DNA of 64,000 bases, from positions 186,001-250,000 of the forward strand of contig NZ_SLYD01000004.1 of assembly GCF_004340945.1 (NCBI RefSeq), written 5' to 3'. The notes beneath the pieces are model-generated. The model was not told where the DNA came from. It made no database searches and saw only the letters and a program-made list of their open reading frames with translations. Source of the stretch: Sphingomonas sp. PP-F2F-A104-K0414 (lineage in GTDB: Bacteria > Pseudomonadota > Alphaproteobacteria > Sphingomonadales > Sphingomonadaceae). Shown piece after piece: positions 29,286 through 36,459 of the stretch. Within the stretch, counting starts at the first letter, position 1. Every line of letters begins with the position of its first letter. The position numbers were made by a program, and so were the translations under genes.

Positions 29286-29367
29286 GTCACCCCAGCGAAA
29301 GCTGGGGTCTCATCGTAAGGCGTGCGTCATCTGCCCCACGGGAGACCCCAGCTTTCGCTGGGGTGAC
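29286..29367. repeat. Palindromic element, GTCACCCCAGCGAAAGCTGG family, copy 2
   Basis: Almost identical to the copy at 29095, including the loop (differences only at a few loop bases) and about 25 bases of right flank (GACGAGCTAGG…GTGACGAGCC). The two form a direct repeat with 191-base spacing, which suggests a local duplication. Confidence 0.9.
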
Positions 29368-29470
29368 GAGCTAGGTCGAGGTGACGAGCCGAGCCAGGTC
29401 GAGGCGACGGGCCAAATCGATCGCGAAGCCCGTCAAACCGAAGTTGCGGTCACAAAACCAAGGCCAAACC

Positions 29471-29803
29471 CTATGGCGCAGGCGCCTGTGCGTTCGCGCT
29501 CGGGGCCACGCCCATCTCGGCCAGTGGCTCCCCCGCGCTCTTCGTGTCGATCACGTTCGAGACCGCCATGTTGGCGACCACGTCCGCTTGCGCCGTCCCG
29601 GCGGTCGCGACCGGACGCTCGCGACTGGCCGATCCGATGATCGCACTCGCAAGGCCGATCAACAGCACGACCGCGGCGAGGCCGATCATCCCGACCTTGA
29701 TGCGCTGCATGCTCTGCGAGGGTTCATGGTTTAGCTTCATCTTGCCGCGCCAGGATACCCGACCACCGCGCCGCTGTCGATTCCCGCGCGTGCCGTCGCT
29801 CAT
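29471..29803 (-). CDS. Small single-pass membrane protein of unknown function
   Basis: The 110-aa product has a basic cytoplasmic N-terminus (MSDGTRGNRQRRGGRVSWRG), one membrane helix at about residues 37-60 (VGMIGLAAVVLLIGLASAII) and a short periplasmic Ala/Val/Asp-rich tail ending AQAPAP. No family was recognised. The ATG overlaps the cysK stop (ATGA), which supports it as a real gene co-translated with cysK. It may start internally at MKLNHEPSQSM. Confidence 0.7.
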   Translation of the reverse strand: MSDGTRGNRQRRGGRVSWRGKMKLNHEPSQSMQRIKVGMIGLAAVVLLIGLASAIIGSASRERPVATAGTAQADVVANMAVSNVIDTKSAGEPLAEMGVAPSANAQAPAP

Positions 29804-30768
29804 CCGAGCCCCTTCGCTTCACGCCACGCCGGGTCGTACAAGGTCGACAGGTAGCGGAATCCGGTGTCGCACAGAATCGTCGCGATCCGCTTGCCTGGTC
29901 CCAGATGCCGCGCCAGCGCCACCGCGCCCGCGACGTTGATCCCCGACGACAGCCCGAGGCACAGCCCCTCCTCGTCGAGCAGACGGCGGACCCAGGCATA
30001 GCCCTCCTGATCCGAAATCCGGAACTGCGTGTCGATCGGCGCGCCCTCGAGATTGGCGGTGATACGCCCCTGCCCGATTCCTTCGGCGACCGACGATCCC
30101 TCGGACTTCAGTTCGCCGTGCGCATAATAGTTATAGAGCGCCGCGCCGTGCGGGTCGGTCAGCGCAATGCAGACATTCTCGTCCTTCGCCTTCAACCCGA
30201 GCCCGACCCCGGCGATCGTCCCGCCGGTTCCTGCGGCGCAGGTGAAGCCGTCGACCCGGCCCTCCATCTGTGCCCAGATTTCCTCCGCGGTGCCGACGAT
30301 ATGCGCGCGGCGATTGGCGGTGTTGTCGAACTGGTTCGCCCACACCGCACCCGGCGTCTCCTCGGCGATCCGCCGCGAGGTGTGGACGAAATGGCACGGC
30401 GAGGAGAAGGCCGCGGCCGGGACCAGCACGAGTTCGGCGTTCAACGCGCGCAACGTGTCCATCTTCTCGCGGCTCTGCGTCTCGGGCATGACGATGATCG
30501 TCTTGTAGCCCTTCGCATTGGCGACCAGCGCGAGGCCGATCCCGGTATTGCCCGCCGTCCCCTCGACGATCGTGCCGCCGGGCTGGAGCAAGCCGCGCTG
30601 CTCGGCGTCCTCGACGATGAACAGCGCCGCGCGATCCTTCACCGACGCGCCGGGATTGGCGTATTCGCACTTGCCGAAGATGTCGCAGCCGGTGGCGTCG
30701 CTGGGTCCCTTCAGCCGGACGAGCGGGGTGTTGCCGATAAGGGCGAGTGTGTCGGGTGTCGTTTGCAT
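29800..30768 (-). CDS. cysK: Cysteine synthase A (O-acetylserine sulfhydrylase)
   Basis: This PLP enzyme makes L-cysteine from O-acetylserine and sulfide. The 322-aa product starts MQTTPDTLALIGNTPLVRL. The PLP lysine lies in ANPGASVKDRAAL, the phosphate-binding loop is EGTAGNTGIGLALVA, and CAAGTGGTIAGVG follows. The C-terminal part resembles a longer plant/actinobacterial-type CysK (DEEGLCLGLSSGINVAGAV). I started at ATG 30768; the open frame upstream has no family similarity. Co-translated with the small membrane protein downstream. Confidence 0.94.
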   Translation of the reverse strand: MQTTPDTLALIGNTPLVRLKGPSDATGCDIFGKCEYANPGASVKDRAALFIVEDAEQRGLLQPGGTIVEGTAGNTGIGLALVANAKGYKTIIVMPETQSREKMDTLRALNAELVLVPAAAFSSPCHFVHTSRRIAEETPGAVWANQFDNTANRRAHIVGTAEEIWAQMEGRVDGFTCAAGTGGTIAGVGLGLKAKDENVCIALTDPHGAALYNYYAHGELKSEGSSVAEGIGQGRITANLEGAPIDTQFRISDQEGYAWVRRLLDEEGLCLGLSSGINVAGAVALARHLGPGKRIATILCDTGFRYLSTLYDPAWREAKGLG

Positions 30769-30923
30769 GGAGCATATGTGGCGCCCCCAGCGACACCGGG
30801 CAAGCGAGCGAAACTTTGTCGTATCAAACCGCCAACCGCATGAACCCATCGACCGCCGAATTTAGGTCTCCCGCTTGATCTATGTTACATCGACGACTCA
30901 TCTCTGGGCGGAGGCAAAGCATC

Positions 30924-31094
30924 GTGGAACCGTATTTGAACGTCCGCGCGCTTCTCGACGAAGCGCTGCGCCTCCTCGACGGACTTGGCGAGACGTTGAT
31001 TGCCGCGCATCTGATGACGCCGATCGCGGTGCTCGACGACCGGATCGATTCGCTTGGCGACACGCCGGATTTCGTGCCGCCCCATATCCGGTGA
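30924..31094 (+). CDS. Very small helical protein, sphingomonad-type
   Basis: The product is about 56 aa starting at GTG 30924, with GGAGG nine bases upstream. It reads as one long amphipathic helix pair (LLDEALRLLDGLGETLIAAH…) ending DTPDFVPPHIR. Its pattern LLxxALxLLD…AAxHLxxxIxxxD is shared with the small ORF at 49102. Function is unknown. The strong ribosome-binding site and shared motif are the reasons for believing it is a gene. Confidence 0.6.
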   Translation: MEPYLNVRALLDEALRLLDGLGETLIAAHLMTPIAVLDDRIDSLGDTPDFVPPHIR

Positions 31095-31216
31095 CGCCGC
31101 CGTCGCGAAAACGCCACGGCTCGTCGTCAGGCAAAATCGGCGCGGCGAACGTCTGGGCGAACGAAAGGCCATAAGCCTTGACGCTCCATGCTGCATGCGC
31201 GAAGCGAGGTTCCGCT

Positions 31217-31600
31217 ATGAAAATCCTTCCCCTCTCCGCCGTCGCCGCGCTGCTCGTGCTGGCCGCCTGCAACTCCAAGCCCGCTACGCCCGAGGTGCTG
31301 GACAGCAATCCCGATCCGATGGCCAACACGCTCGCCAACGCCGCACCGGTCGAGCTGCCGCCAGCGATCAAGTCCGAGGCGACGCTGCGCTGCAAGGACA
31401 ACAGCCTGCTCTACGTGACGTTCTTCCAGGGCGACAAGCAGGCGGTGGTGCGCACCAAGAAGGACGGCACCCCGACGACGCTGAAGTCGGATGTCGCCGG
31501 TGCGCCGAAGACCGCCGAGGGCGGCTGGTCGATGACCGGCACCGAGACCAACGTCACGCTGACCGCGCCGGGCAAGTCGGCTCAGATCTGCCACGCGTAA
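31217..31600 (+). CDS. Lipoprotein, possibly MliC/PliC-like lysozyme inhibitor
   Basis: The 127-aa product is an evident lipoprotein: MKILPLSAVAALLVLAAC has a signal peptide and lipobox (LAAC). After a Pro/Ala-rich spacer, the domain ATLRCKDNSLLYVTFFQGD … GGWSMTGTETNVTLTAPGKS … ICHA holds two cysteines at its ends and a short beta pattern like the MliC family of lysozyme inhibitors. The assignment to that family is tentative. GAGG lies upstream of the ATG. A strong terminator follows at 31626. Confidence 0.8.
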   Translation: MKILPLSAVAALLVLAACNSKPATPEVLDSNPDPMANTLANAAPVELPPAIKSEATLRCKDNSLLYVTFFQGDKQAVVRTKKDGTPTTLKSDVAGAPKTAEGGWSMTGTETNVTLTAPGKSAQICHA

Positions 31601-31625
31601 GTCTTTGGCGTTTGTTCGTTCTGAA

Positions 31626-31656
31626 ACGGCCGGCGGATCATCCGCCGGCCGTTTTT
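31626..31656 (+). terminator. Rho-independent terminator
   Basis: ACGGCCGGCGGA, loop TCA, TCCGCCGGCCGT, then TTTTC: a perfect 12-bp stem with U-run, 25 bases after the lipoprotein stop. Confidence 0.95.
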
Positions 31657-31708
31657 CTTTGTGCCGCGCACTCTTGCCCTCGTCGCCGCGGACCGGCACG
31701 CTGCCACG

Positions 31709-32419
31709 ATGGCAACAGTTGCGATCTACAGCCTCAAGGGTGGCGTCGGGAAGACGACGCTTTCGGTGAACCTGGCGTGGTGCGCCGCGACCTTGTCCGC
31801 ACGCCGCACGCTGCTGTGGGACCTCGACCCGCAGGCCGCCTCGACCTGGGTGCTCGGCGGTGCGGGCAAAGTCGATCAGGCGCAGGCGATGTTCTCGAAG
31901 GACGTGCCGGTCGCCAAACAGGCGCGGCCGACCGCCTACCGCCACCTCGACCTGATCGCCGCGGACGCGTCGCTACGCGGGCTCGACCAGTTGTTCCACG
32001 ATCTCGACAAGAAGAAGCGGCTCGCGAAGTTGCTCGCCGACCTGAAGACCTATGACCGCGTGATCCTCGACTGCCCGCCCGGCCTGACCGAGACCGCGGA
32101 CCAGGTGATGCGCGCCGCCGACCTGATCGTCATCCCGGTGATCCCGTCCCCGCTCTCGACCCGCGCCTATGAGGCGGTGGTCGACCATCTCGGCGGCCGG
32201 ACGGCGTTGCTCCCGGTCCACGTCATGGTCGACAAGCGCCGCGCACTGCATGCCGAGGCGCTCGACCGCCATTCCGACTGGCCGGTCATCCCGATGGCGA
32301 GCGGGATCGAGTCGATGGCGGTCAAACGTGCGCCGGTCGGCGTCTTCGCCCCGAAGTCGGCCGCGGCGCAGGCGTTTGCGGATCTCTGGCGCCGGATCGA
32401 ACACCGGCTGAGCGCATGA
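31709..32419 (+). CDS. ParA/MinD-family ATPase without a partner ParB
   Basis: The 236-aa product has a deviant Walker A motif KGGVGKTT at residues 10-17, the switch LWDLDPQAAST, and Walker B-like YDRVILDCPPGLTETAD. This marks a ParA/MinD-type ATPase. No parB-like gene or centromere-like repeats are adjacent, and the next gene (aat) overlaps it by four bases (ATGA). It may position some cargo other than plasmid DNA. The start MATVAIYSLKG fits the family; the open frame runs upstream without similarity. Confidence 0.88.
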   Translation: MATVAIYSLKGGVGKTTLSVNLAWCAATLSARRTLLWDLDPQAASTWVLGGAGKVDQAQAMFSKDVPVAKQARPTAYRHLDLIAADASLRGLDQLFHDLDKKKRLAKLLADLKTYDRVILDCPPGLTETADQVMRAADLIVIPVIPSPLSTRAYEAVVDHLGGRTALLPVHVMVDKRRALHAEALDRHSDWPVIPMASGIESMAVKRAPVGVFAPKSAAAQAFADLWRRIEHRLSA

Positions 32420-33147
32420 GCGACGTTTTAGACCCACAGCTCGTCCTCGGCGCCTATTCGGTCGGCGTATTCCCGATGGCGGACAGCCGCGACGCCGCCA
32501 GCGTCTACTGGGTCGAGCCCCGCCGCCGCGCCGTCCTCCCGCTCGACGGCTTCCAGCTCTCGCGCTCGCTTAAGAAAACGATCGTCGCCGACCGTTTCCA
32601 GGTCACCGTCGACACCGCCTTCGAGCGCGTCGTGCAACTGTGCGCCGAGAGCGTCGAGGGCCGTCCCGAGACGTGGATCAACGACGGCATCGAACGCGTC
32701 TTCCAGACGCTGCACGCGATGGGGTTCGCGCATTCGGTCGAATGCTGGGACGGCGGCAAGCTGGTCGGTGGGCTCTACGGCCTGTCGCTCGGTCGCGCAT
32801 TCTTCGGCGAAAGCATGGTCAGCCGCGCGACCGACGCGTCGAAAGTCGCGCTCGCACACCTCGTCGCCCGGTTACGCGCGGGCGGGTTCACGCTGCTCGA
32901 TTGCCAGTTCCAGACCTCGCATCTCGCCTCGCTCGGCGCGATCGAGATCGACCGCGCGGATTACGTGGCGTTGCTGGGCGTGGCGCTCGACGGTGCGCTC
33001 AAGCCGTCGTCCGCCGCCGGGGTCTCGGCGGCTGCGGGCGATTTCCGCGCGCTCGATCGCTTGGCGGGCAAGGCTTCGGCAGGCGGCGCGGTATCGGGGC
33101 CGGTCGCCGGGAAGGTCATCGCACAGCTCTTGGTCCAGACGTCGTAG
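32416..33147 (+). CDS. aat: Leucyl/phenylalanyl-tRNA--protein transferase
   Basis: This enzyme attaches Leu or Phe to N-terminal Arg/Lys, making substrates for ClpS/ClpAP in the N-end rule pathway. The 243-aa product shows GVFPMADSRDAASVYWVEP, INDGIERVFQTLHAMGFAHS, GLYGLSLGRAFFGESMVS and LLDCQFQTSHLASLGA. A C-terminal module including AGKVIAQLLVQTS follows. The last 187 bases overlap the convergent DUF2155 gene. Confidence 0.95.
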   Translation: MSDVLDPQLVLGAYSVGVFPMADSRDAASVYWVEPRRRAVLPLDGFQLSRSLKKTIVADRFQVTVDTAFERVVQLCAESVEGRPETWINDGIERVFQTLHAMGFAHSVECWDGGKLVGGLYGLSLGRAFFGESMVSRATDASKVALAHLVARLRAGGFTLLDCQFQTSHLASLGAIEIDRADYVALLGVALDGALKPSSAAGVSAAAGDFRALDRLAGKASAGGAVSGPVAGKVIAQLLVQTS

Positions 33148-33611
33148 ATCGGATGCTGCACCGCGTTCAGCGCGGGGCGTTCCTTGTACAGCCAACCCGA
33201 GAACGTCCTACGCCAATGTGCGTCGACGCCGCGCACTAGTACCTGGACGAACGCGCCGGTCAGCTGCTCCTGCTCCCACGGCGCGGTCTGCTCGCACGCG
33301 CGGAGCCGCAGCACGACATCGCCCATCCGAGTCGCCTGCCCGGGCCTCAGCGTCACTTCGCGGGTTTCGCCGTTACGCTTGTTGAGCAGGCCGAGCACCG
33401 CGACCCGCTGCGCCATCGGCGTGCCGCCATTGGCGATCGCGGCGGCGCCGGTATCGATAGTCTCGATCGAGGAATTGCCGGCATCATCGGGGCCGGGCAG
33501 GTCCTGCTGGACCGCGACAACAGGGGTCGCAGGCTTGGTTAGCGCGCGGTATCCGAACCAGCCGCCCACCGCCAACGCCACGACCAACACGGCCGCGGCG
33601 AGCCAGCGCAT
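32961..33611 (-). CDS. DUF2155 domain-containing protein
   Basis: The product of about 216 aa has an N-terminal membrane anchor or signal (MRWLAAAVLVVALAVGGWFG). A DUF2155 domain follows with KRNGETREVTLRPGQ, VVLRLRACEQTAPWEQEQ, AFVQVLVRG, FSGWLYKERPALNAVQHPIYD and VWTKSCA. The last ~50 residues are Ala/Pro/Ser-rich and coincide with the antisense of aat. I chose the ATG at 33611 (AAGGG six bases upstream); a GTG at 33617 would overlap the NDUFA12 gene stop. Function is unknown; a periplasmic location is likely. Confidence 0.85.
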   Translation of the reverse strand: MRWLAAAVLVVALAVGGWFGYRALTKPATPVVAVQQDLPGPDDAGNSSIETIDTGAAAIANGGTPMAQRVAVLGLLNKRNGETREVTLRPGQATRMGDVVLRLRACEQTAPWEQEQLTGAFVQVLVRGVDAHWRRTFSGWLYKERPALNAVQHPIYDVWTKSCAMTFPATGPDTAPPAEALPAKRSSARKSPAAAETPAADDGLSAPSSATPSNAT

Positions 33612-33613
33612 GA

Positions 33614-34006
33614 TCACCCTTCGGGCGTCCAGGCTTCGTAATCGCCCGTCGCGGCGGCACGCTTGCCGCCCTTTTCAAGCGCACCCGATGGCCGATAGGC
33701 AAGCGCGGTGCCGGTCATGTTCGGCACGGCCGGCTTCTGCCAGGCGCGGATCGGCGGCAGCGCGCGATCGGGCACATCGTCGACCTGGTGATGCAGCCAG
33801 CTGAACCACGCCGGCGGCACGCGGCTCGCGTCGGTCGCGCCCTGATAGATCACCCAGCGACGCGGGTTGCCCGCGGTGTCCTTGCCGCCCTGGTAATAGA
33901 CGTTGCCAAGCGCGTCCTCACCCATCTTCGCCATGCTGCGCAGGCCGAATTTGGTGCCGAGGGTGGCGCCGTTCCACCACGTGAATGTCGATGCGAGAAA
34001 GCCCAT
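33614..34006 (-). CDS. NADH:ubiquinone oxidoreductase NDUFA12-family subunit
   Basis: The 130-aa product matches the B17.2/NDUFA12 accessory subunit shared by mitochondria and alphaproteobacterial complex I: FTWWNGATLGTKFGL, EDALGNVYYQGGKD, RRWVIYQGATDASRVPPAWF and WLHHQVDDVPD. It binds the peripheral arm of complex I. The gene lies away from the nuo operon, as is usual in this group, and is followed by DUF2155. Confidence 0.93.
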   Translation of the reverse strand: MGFLASTFTWWNGATLGTKFGLRSMAKMGEDALGNVYYQGGKDTAGNPRRWVIYQGATDASRVPPAWFSWLHHQVDDVPDRALPPIRAWQKPAVPNMTGTALAYRPSGALEKGGKRAAATGDYEAWTPEG

Positions 34007-34152
34007 GACGGGCGCTTAACCCGAGTGGGGGCGGGCTTCAACCTCGATCGTTGAGAGAAGGCGTCGCGACGACCCGCCCCCCCCCTGCCAGGAGGATGAT
34101 GGAGGTTCACCATTGTGATCAGCCGCCTTGCCGACAGCGGTTTCCACTTCTT

Positions 34153-34205
34153 GTTCTCCCGCGAAGGCGGGAGCCCAGTCTGGGTCCCCGCCTTCGCGGG
34201 GAAAC
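34153..34205. repeat. Short palindromic element, TTCTCCCGCGAAGGCGGGAG family, copy 1
   Basis: Arms GTTCTCCCGCGAAGGCGGGA+GCCCAG and CTGGGTCCCCGCCTTCGCGG+GGAAAC abut with almost no loop. The 56 bases from 34151 are identical to those at 58081. The 34007-34429 gap holds this and the next element only; no gene is seen. Confidence 0.92.
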
Positions 34206-34257
34206 AGTCTCTTTTACTTGGACCCGCAACTTTTACAGGACGCTTCAAGCAAGGCCG

Positions 34258-34362
34258 CCACCCCGGCGGAGGCCGGGGCCCAGGTGGAAAGGTTGCGGTA
34301 ACGGAGCGTATCGTCAGTTGGCGACGTCCCCCAACTGGACCCCGGCCTTCGCCGGGGCGGTG
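34258..34362. repeat. Palindromic element, CCACCCCGGCGGAGGCCGGG family
   Basis: Arms CACCCCGGCGGAGGCCGGGG and CCCCGGCCTTCGCCGGGGCG enclose about 50 bases. It is the same family as 57944 and 9549 and is paired with the 34153 element, as the 57944 and 58083 copies are paired. Confidence 0.88.
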
Positions 34363-34429
34363 TAATTGCTTCGACGATATCGCGTGGTGAGACGAGATTG
34401 TTAGGGCACGTACGACACACAATGCGCGC

Positions 34430-34927
34430 CTACTTCGCCTTGTCCCACGTCACCAGATCCCCCTCGGCGATCCCCAGTTCCGCAGCCCGGCCGCCCATCA
34501 ATTCCAGCACCGCCCCGACCGGCTCTCCCGACGGAATCGGCGTTTCCGAGAACGGCACCGTATTCTCGGCGATCCGCGCGATCGTGCCGTCGGCGCGGAT
34601 GTAGATGATATCCAGCGAACTCGGCGTATTCTTCATCCAGAAGTTCGCGACCACAGGCGCGCCACCGGCCGGCGGATAGGGCCAGAACAGCATGCCGCCG
34701 TTGGGCTTCAGGTCGGTACGGAACATCAGCCCCCGCGCCTGCGCGTCGAGCGTCTTCGCGCTCTCGACCGTGAACGCATGCGTCCCGTTCGTGCTCTTGA
34801 TCGTGAGCGCGAGCGTGCCGTCCTTGGTCACCTCGGTATCAGCGCCACTATTCATATACGCGACACCCCCGGCGCCGGCGCCCAGCGTCAGCACCGCCGC
34901 CAACGCGGCCTTGGCAACGAAACTCAT
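34430..34927 (-). CDS. DUF192 family exported protein
   Basis: The 165-aa product has an N-terminal hydrophobic signal or anchor (MSFVAKAALAAVLTLGAGAG). The DUF192 domain includes HAFTVESAKTLDAQARGLMF, GGMLFWPYPP, NFWMKNTPSSLDIIYIRADG and AVLELMGGRAAELGIAEGD. The family is widespread, of unknown biochemical role, with a conserved fold. The ATG overlaps the stop of the cold-shock gene (ATGA). Confidence 0.92.
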   Translation of the reverse strand: MSFVAKAALAAVLTLGAGAGGVAYMNSGADTEVTKDGTLALTIKSTNGTHAFTVESAKTLDAQARGLMFRTDLKPNGGMLFWPYPPAGGAPVVANFWMKNTPSSLDIIYIRADGTIARIAENTVPFSETPIPSGEPVGAVLELMGGRAAELGIAEGDLVTWDKAK

Positions 34928-35577
34928 CCCAGATCCTTTTCGACCGCAACGGCCAGCGGCCCCTTGCGCCCGTCGACGACGCGCGCGCGCAGCGGTTGAT
35001 CGGGTTCGACCGATTCGATTCCCGCGCGGCGCAGCGTTTCCATATGCACGAAGATATCGCTGCCATCGGCGCCGCGTATCAGAAAACCATAGCCCTTCAA
35101 ACGGTTGAACCATTTGACGGAGGCCGCTTCAAACGGTCCGGCGGCGTCGATCATCGCGATCGGATCGATCCGGTCGGGTGACGACGGCGCACGGACCGAC
35201 TCCTCGACCGCGTTGGTCATGTCGATCGAGACGATTTCGCGCGCCTGGAACCCGCGTCCGCGTTGCACCGACAATGTCTCGACTCGCGCGCCTTCGGGAA
35301 GGCTGCGGCGGCCATGCGGTTGCAGGACGGAGAAATGCACCAGAATATCGCCGACGGTCTCGTCGTCCGCGACCGCGAACCCGAAGCCGCGAGTCACGTC
35401 GAACCATTTGATGACCCCGCCGATGGCACGGGCCTCCGGCACGACACCGCCGACGATCACGGCACTCACGCGCTCCCCGCCCCCCACGAGGCCGCCGCCC
35501 ACAAGACCACCGGTCGCGAGCCCACCGCCCGCAAGCGTCGTCGTTCCCGCCTCCACTGGCCCCATTTCTACCGGCAT
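34924..35577 (-). CDS. Cold-shock protein with two CSD domains
   Basis: The 217-aa product carries two cold-shock nucleic-acid-binding domains: GGVIKWFDVTRGFGFAVADD … DILVHFSVL (about residues 52-115) and ASVKWFNRLKGYGFLIRGAD … DIFVHMETLRRAG (about 151-215). RNP1-like GFGF and GYGF are present. The first 45 residues are Gly-rich (LATGGLVGGGLVGGG) and unlike the family. Double-CSD proteins are typical of alphaproteobacteria. It probably binds single-stranded RNA or DNA and is co-translated with DUF192. Confidence 0.92.
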   Translation of the reverse strand: MPVEMGPVEAGTTTLAGGGLATGGLVGGGLVGGGERVSAVIVGGVVPEARAIGGVIKWFDVTRGFGFAVADDETVGDILVHFSVLQPHGRRSLPEGARVETLSVQRGRGFQAREIVSIDMTNAVEESVRAPSSPDRIDPIAMIDAAGPFEAASVKWFNRLKGYGFLIRGADGSDIFVHMETLRRAGIESVEPDQPLRARVVDGRKGPLAVAVEKDLG

Positions 35578-35670
35578 GTCAGCACCTGCTGCGTGTCGTT
35601 ACGCATTGTTACACCCCTGAGCGCCTTGCTAGCACGGTTCGTCGCAGCCGCAATGAATCCGTTGTGGTGT

Positions 35671-36363
35671 TCACTCGAAATCGAGCAACTCGGGGGTGTC
35701 GGACGGCGGTGCAGCAACAATTTTGCGTGCGAGATCGAACCTGTGCCCCGCGCGTAGCATACCCGCGAGCTGCTTTTCGTGCAGCTTCCGGTCGCCCTCG
35801 CCGCTGCCATACGGTCCGATTCGTTTGCGCCGTGCATAAGCCAATGCCGATTCGACTGCGCGGTCCGCGATCGCCGGCGCCACCGACTCCGCGTCGCCTT
35901 CGTCGATGCCGGCCTCGCGGAATGCGCCCGCAACCCGCCGTGCTCCCAAGCCACGACGCTGCATCGCAGCAGCCCGTTGTTCGGCGAAGGCGCGGTCATC
36001 GACATAGCCGAGATCGGCCATCCGCTGTGCAAGGTCGCCAGGCTCCGCAAGTGCCGCACCGTCGCCCCCGTCCCAACCGCGCTCGCGGATTTTCCGCATC
36101 AGGTAATCGGTGAGCCGCCCCCGCGTCGTCGCGAATCGCTCGACATAGCGCAGCGCCATCTGTTCGAGCGCCGCCGCATCGAGCGGTTTCGGCGCGGGAC
36201 GCTCGCGGGATCGCTCCTTGCTGCCGCCTTTCCCGCCTTTGCCCCAGCTCTTGGCGCCACGCCGCTTCGTGCCGCCGCCATCGCCGAATGCGTCGTTTTC
36301 CCGGTCGCCGGCATCCAGCGACGAGGGAAACGCGTTGCTTTCGCTGTGGCTATCATCGGTCAC
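35671..36363 (-). CDS. recX: RecX-family regulatory protein
   Basis: RecX limits RecA filament growth. The recognisable part is LDAAALEQMALRYVERFATT … LTDYLMRKIRERGW, then LAQRMADLGYVDDRAFAEQR and GLGARRVAGAFREAGI, the three-helix RecX repeats. A charged low-complexity N-terminus (KGGKGGSKERSRERPAPK) precedes it. The start is uncertain; GTG 36363 (VTDDSHSES) is the closest upstream start, though its ribosome-binding site is weak. A much longer frame that continues across the divergent ligase gene is a shadow. recA is not in the window. Confidence 0.85.
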   Translation of the reverse strand: MTDDSHSESNAFPSSLDAGDRENDAFGDGGGTKRRGAKSWGKGGKGGSKERSRERPAPKPLDAAALEQMALRYVERFATTRGRLTDYLMRKIRERGWDGGDGAALAEPGDLAQRMADLGYVDDRAFAEQRAAAMQRRGLGARRVAGAFREAGIDEGDAESVAPAIADRAVESALAYARRKRIGPYGSGEGDRKLHEKQLAGMLRAGHRFDLARKIVAAPPSDTPELLDFE

Positions 36364-36459
36364 GCCATCATTGTGCCACACTGGCACCCGAAGTTGAACG
36401 GCTAGACTGAAGATAGGTGTGGTGTGCGAGCACCGCGACCAACCAAGGCAGGAACTGCG

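Noticed and set aside
29095..29367. Two repeats with a spacer, considered as a minimal CRISPR
   Set aside because: The repeats are 82-base palindromes with related flanks, far longer than CRISPR repeats, and no cas genes are present.
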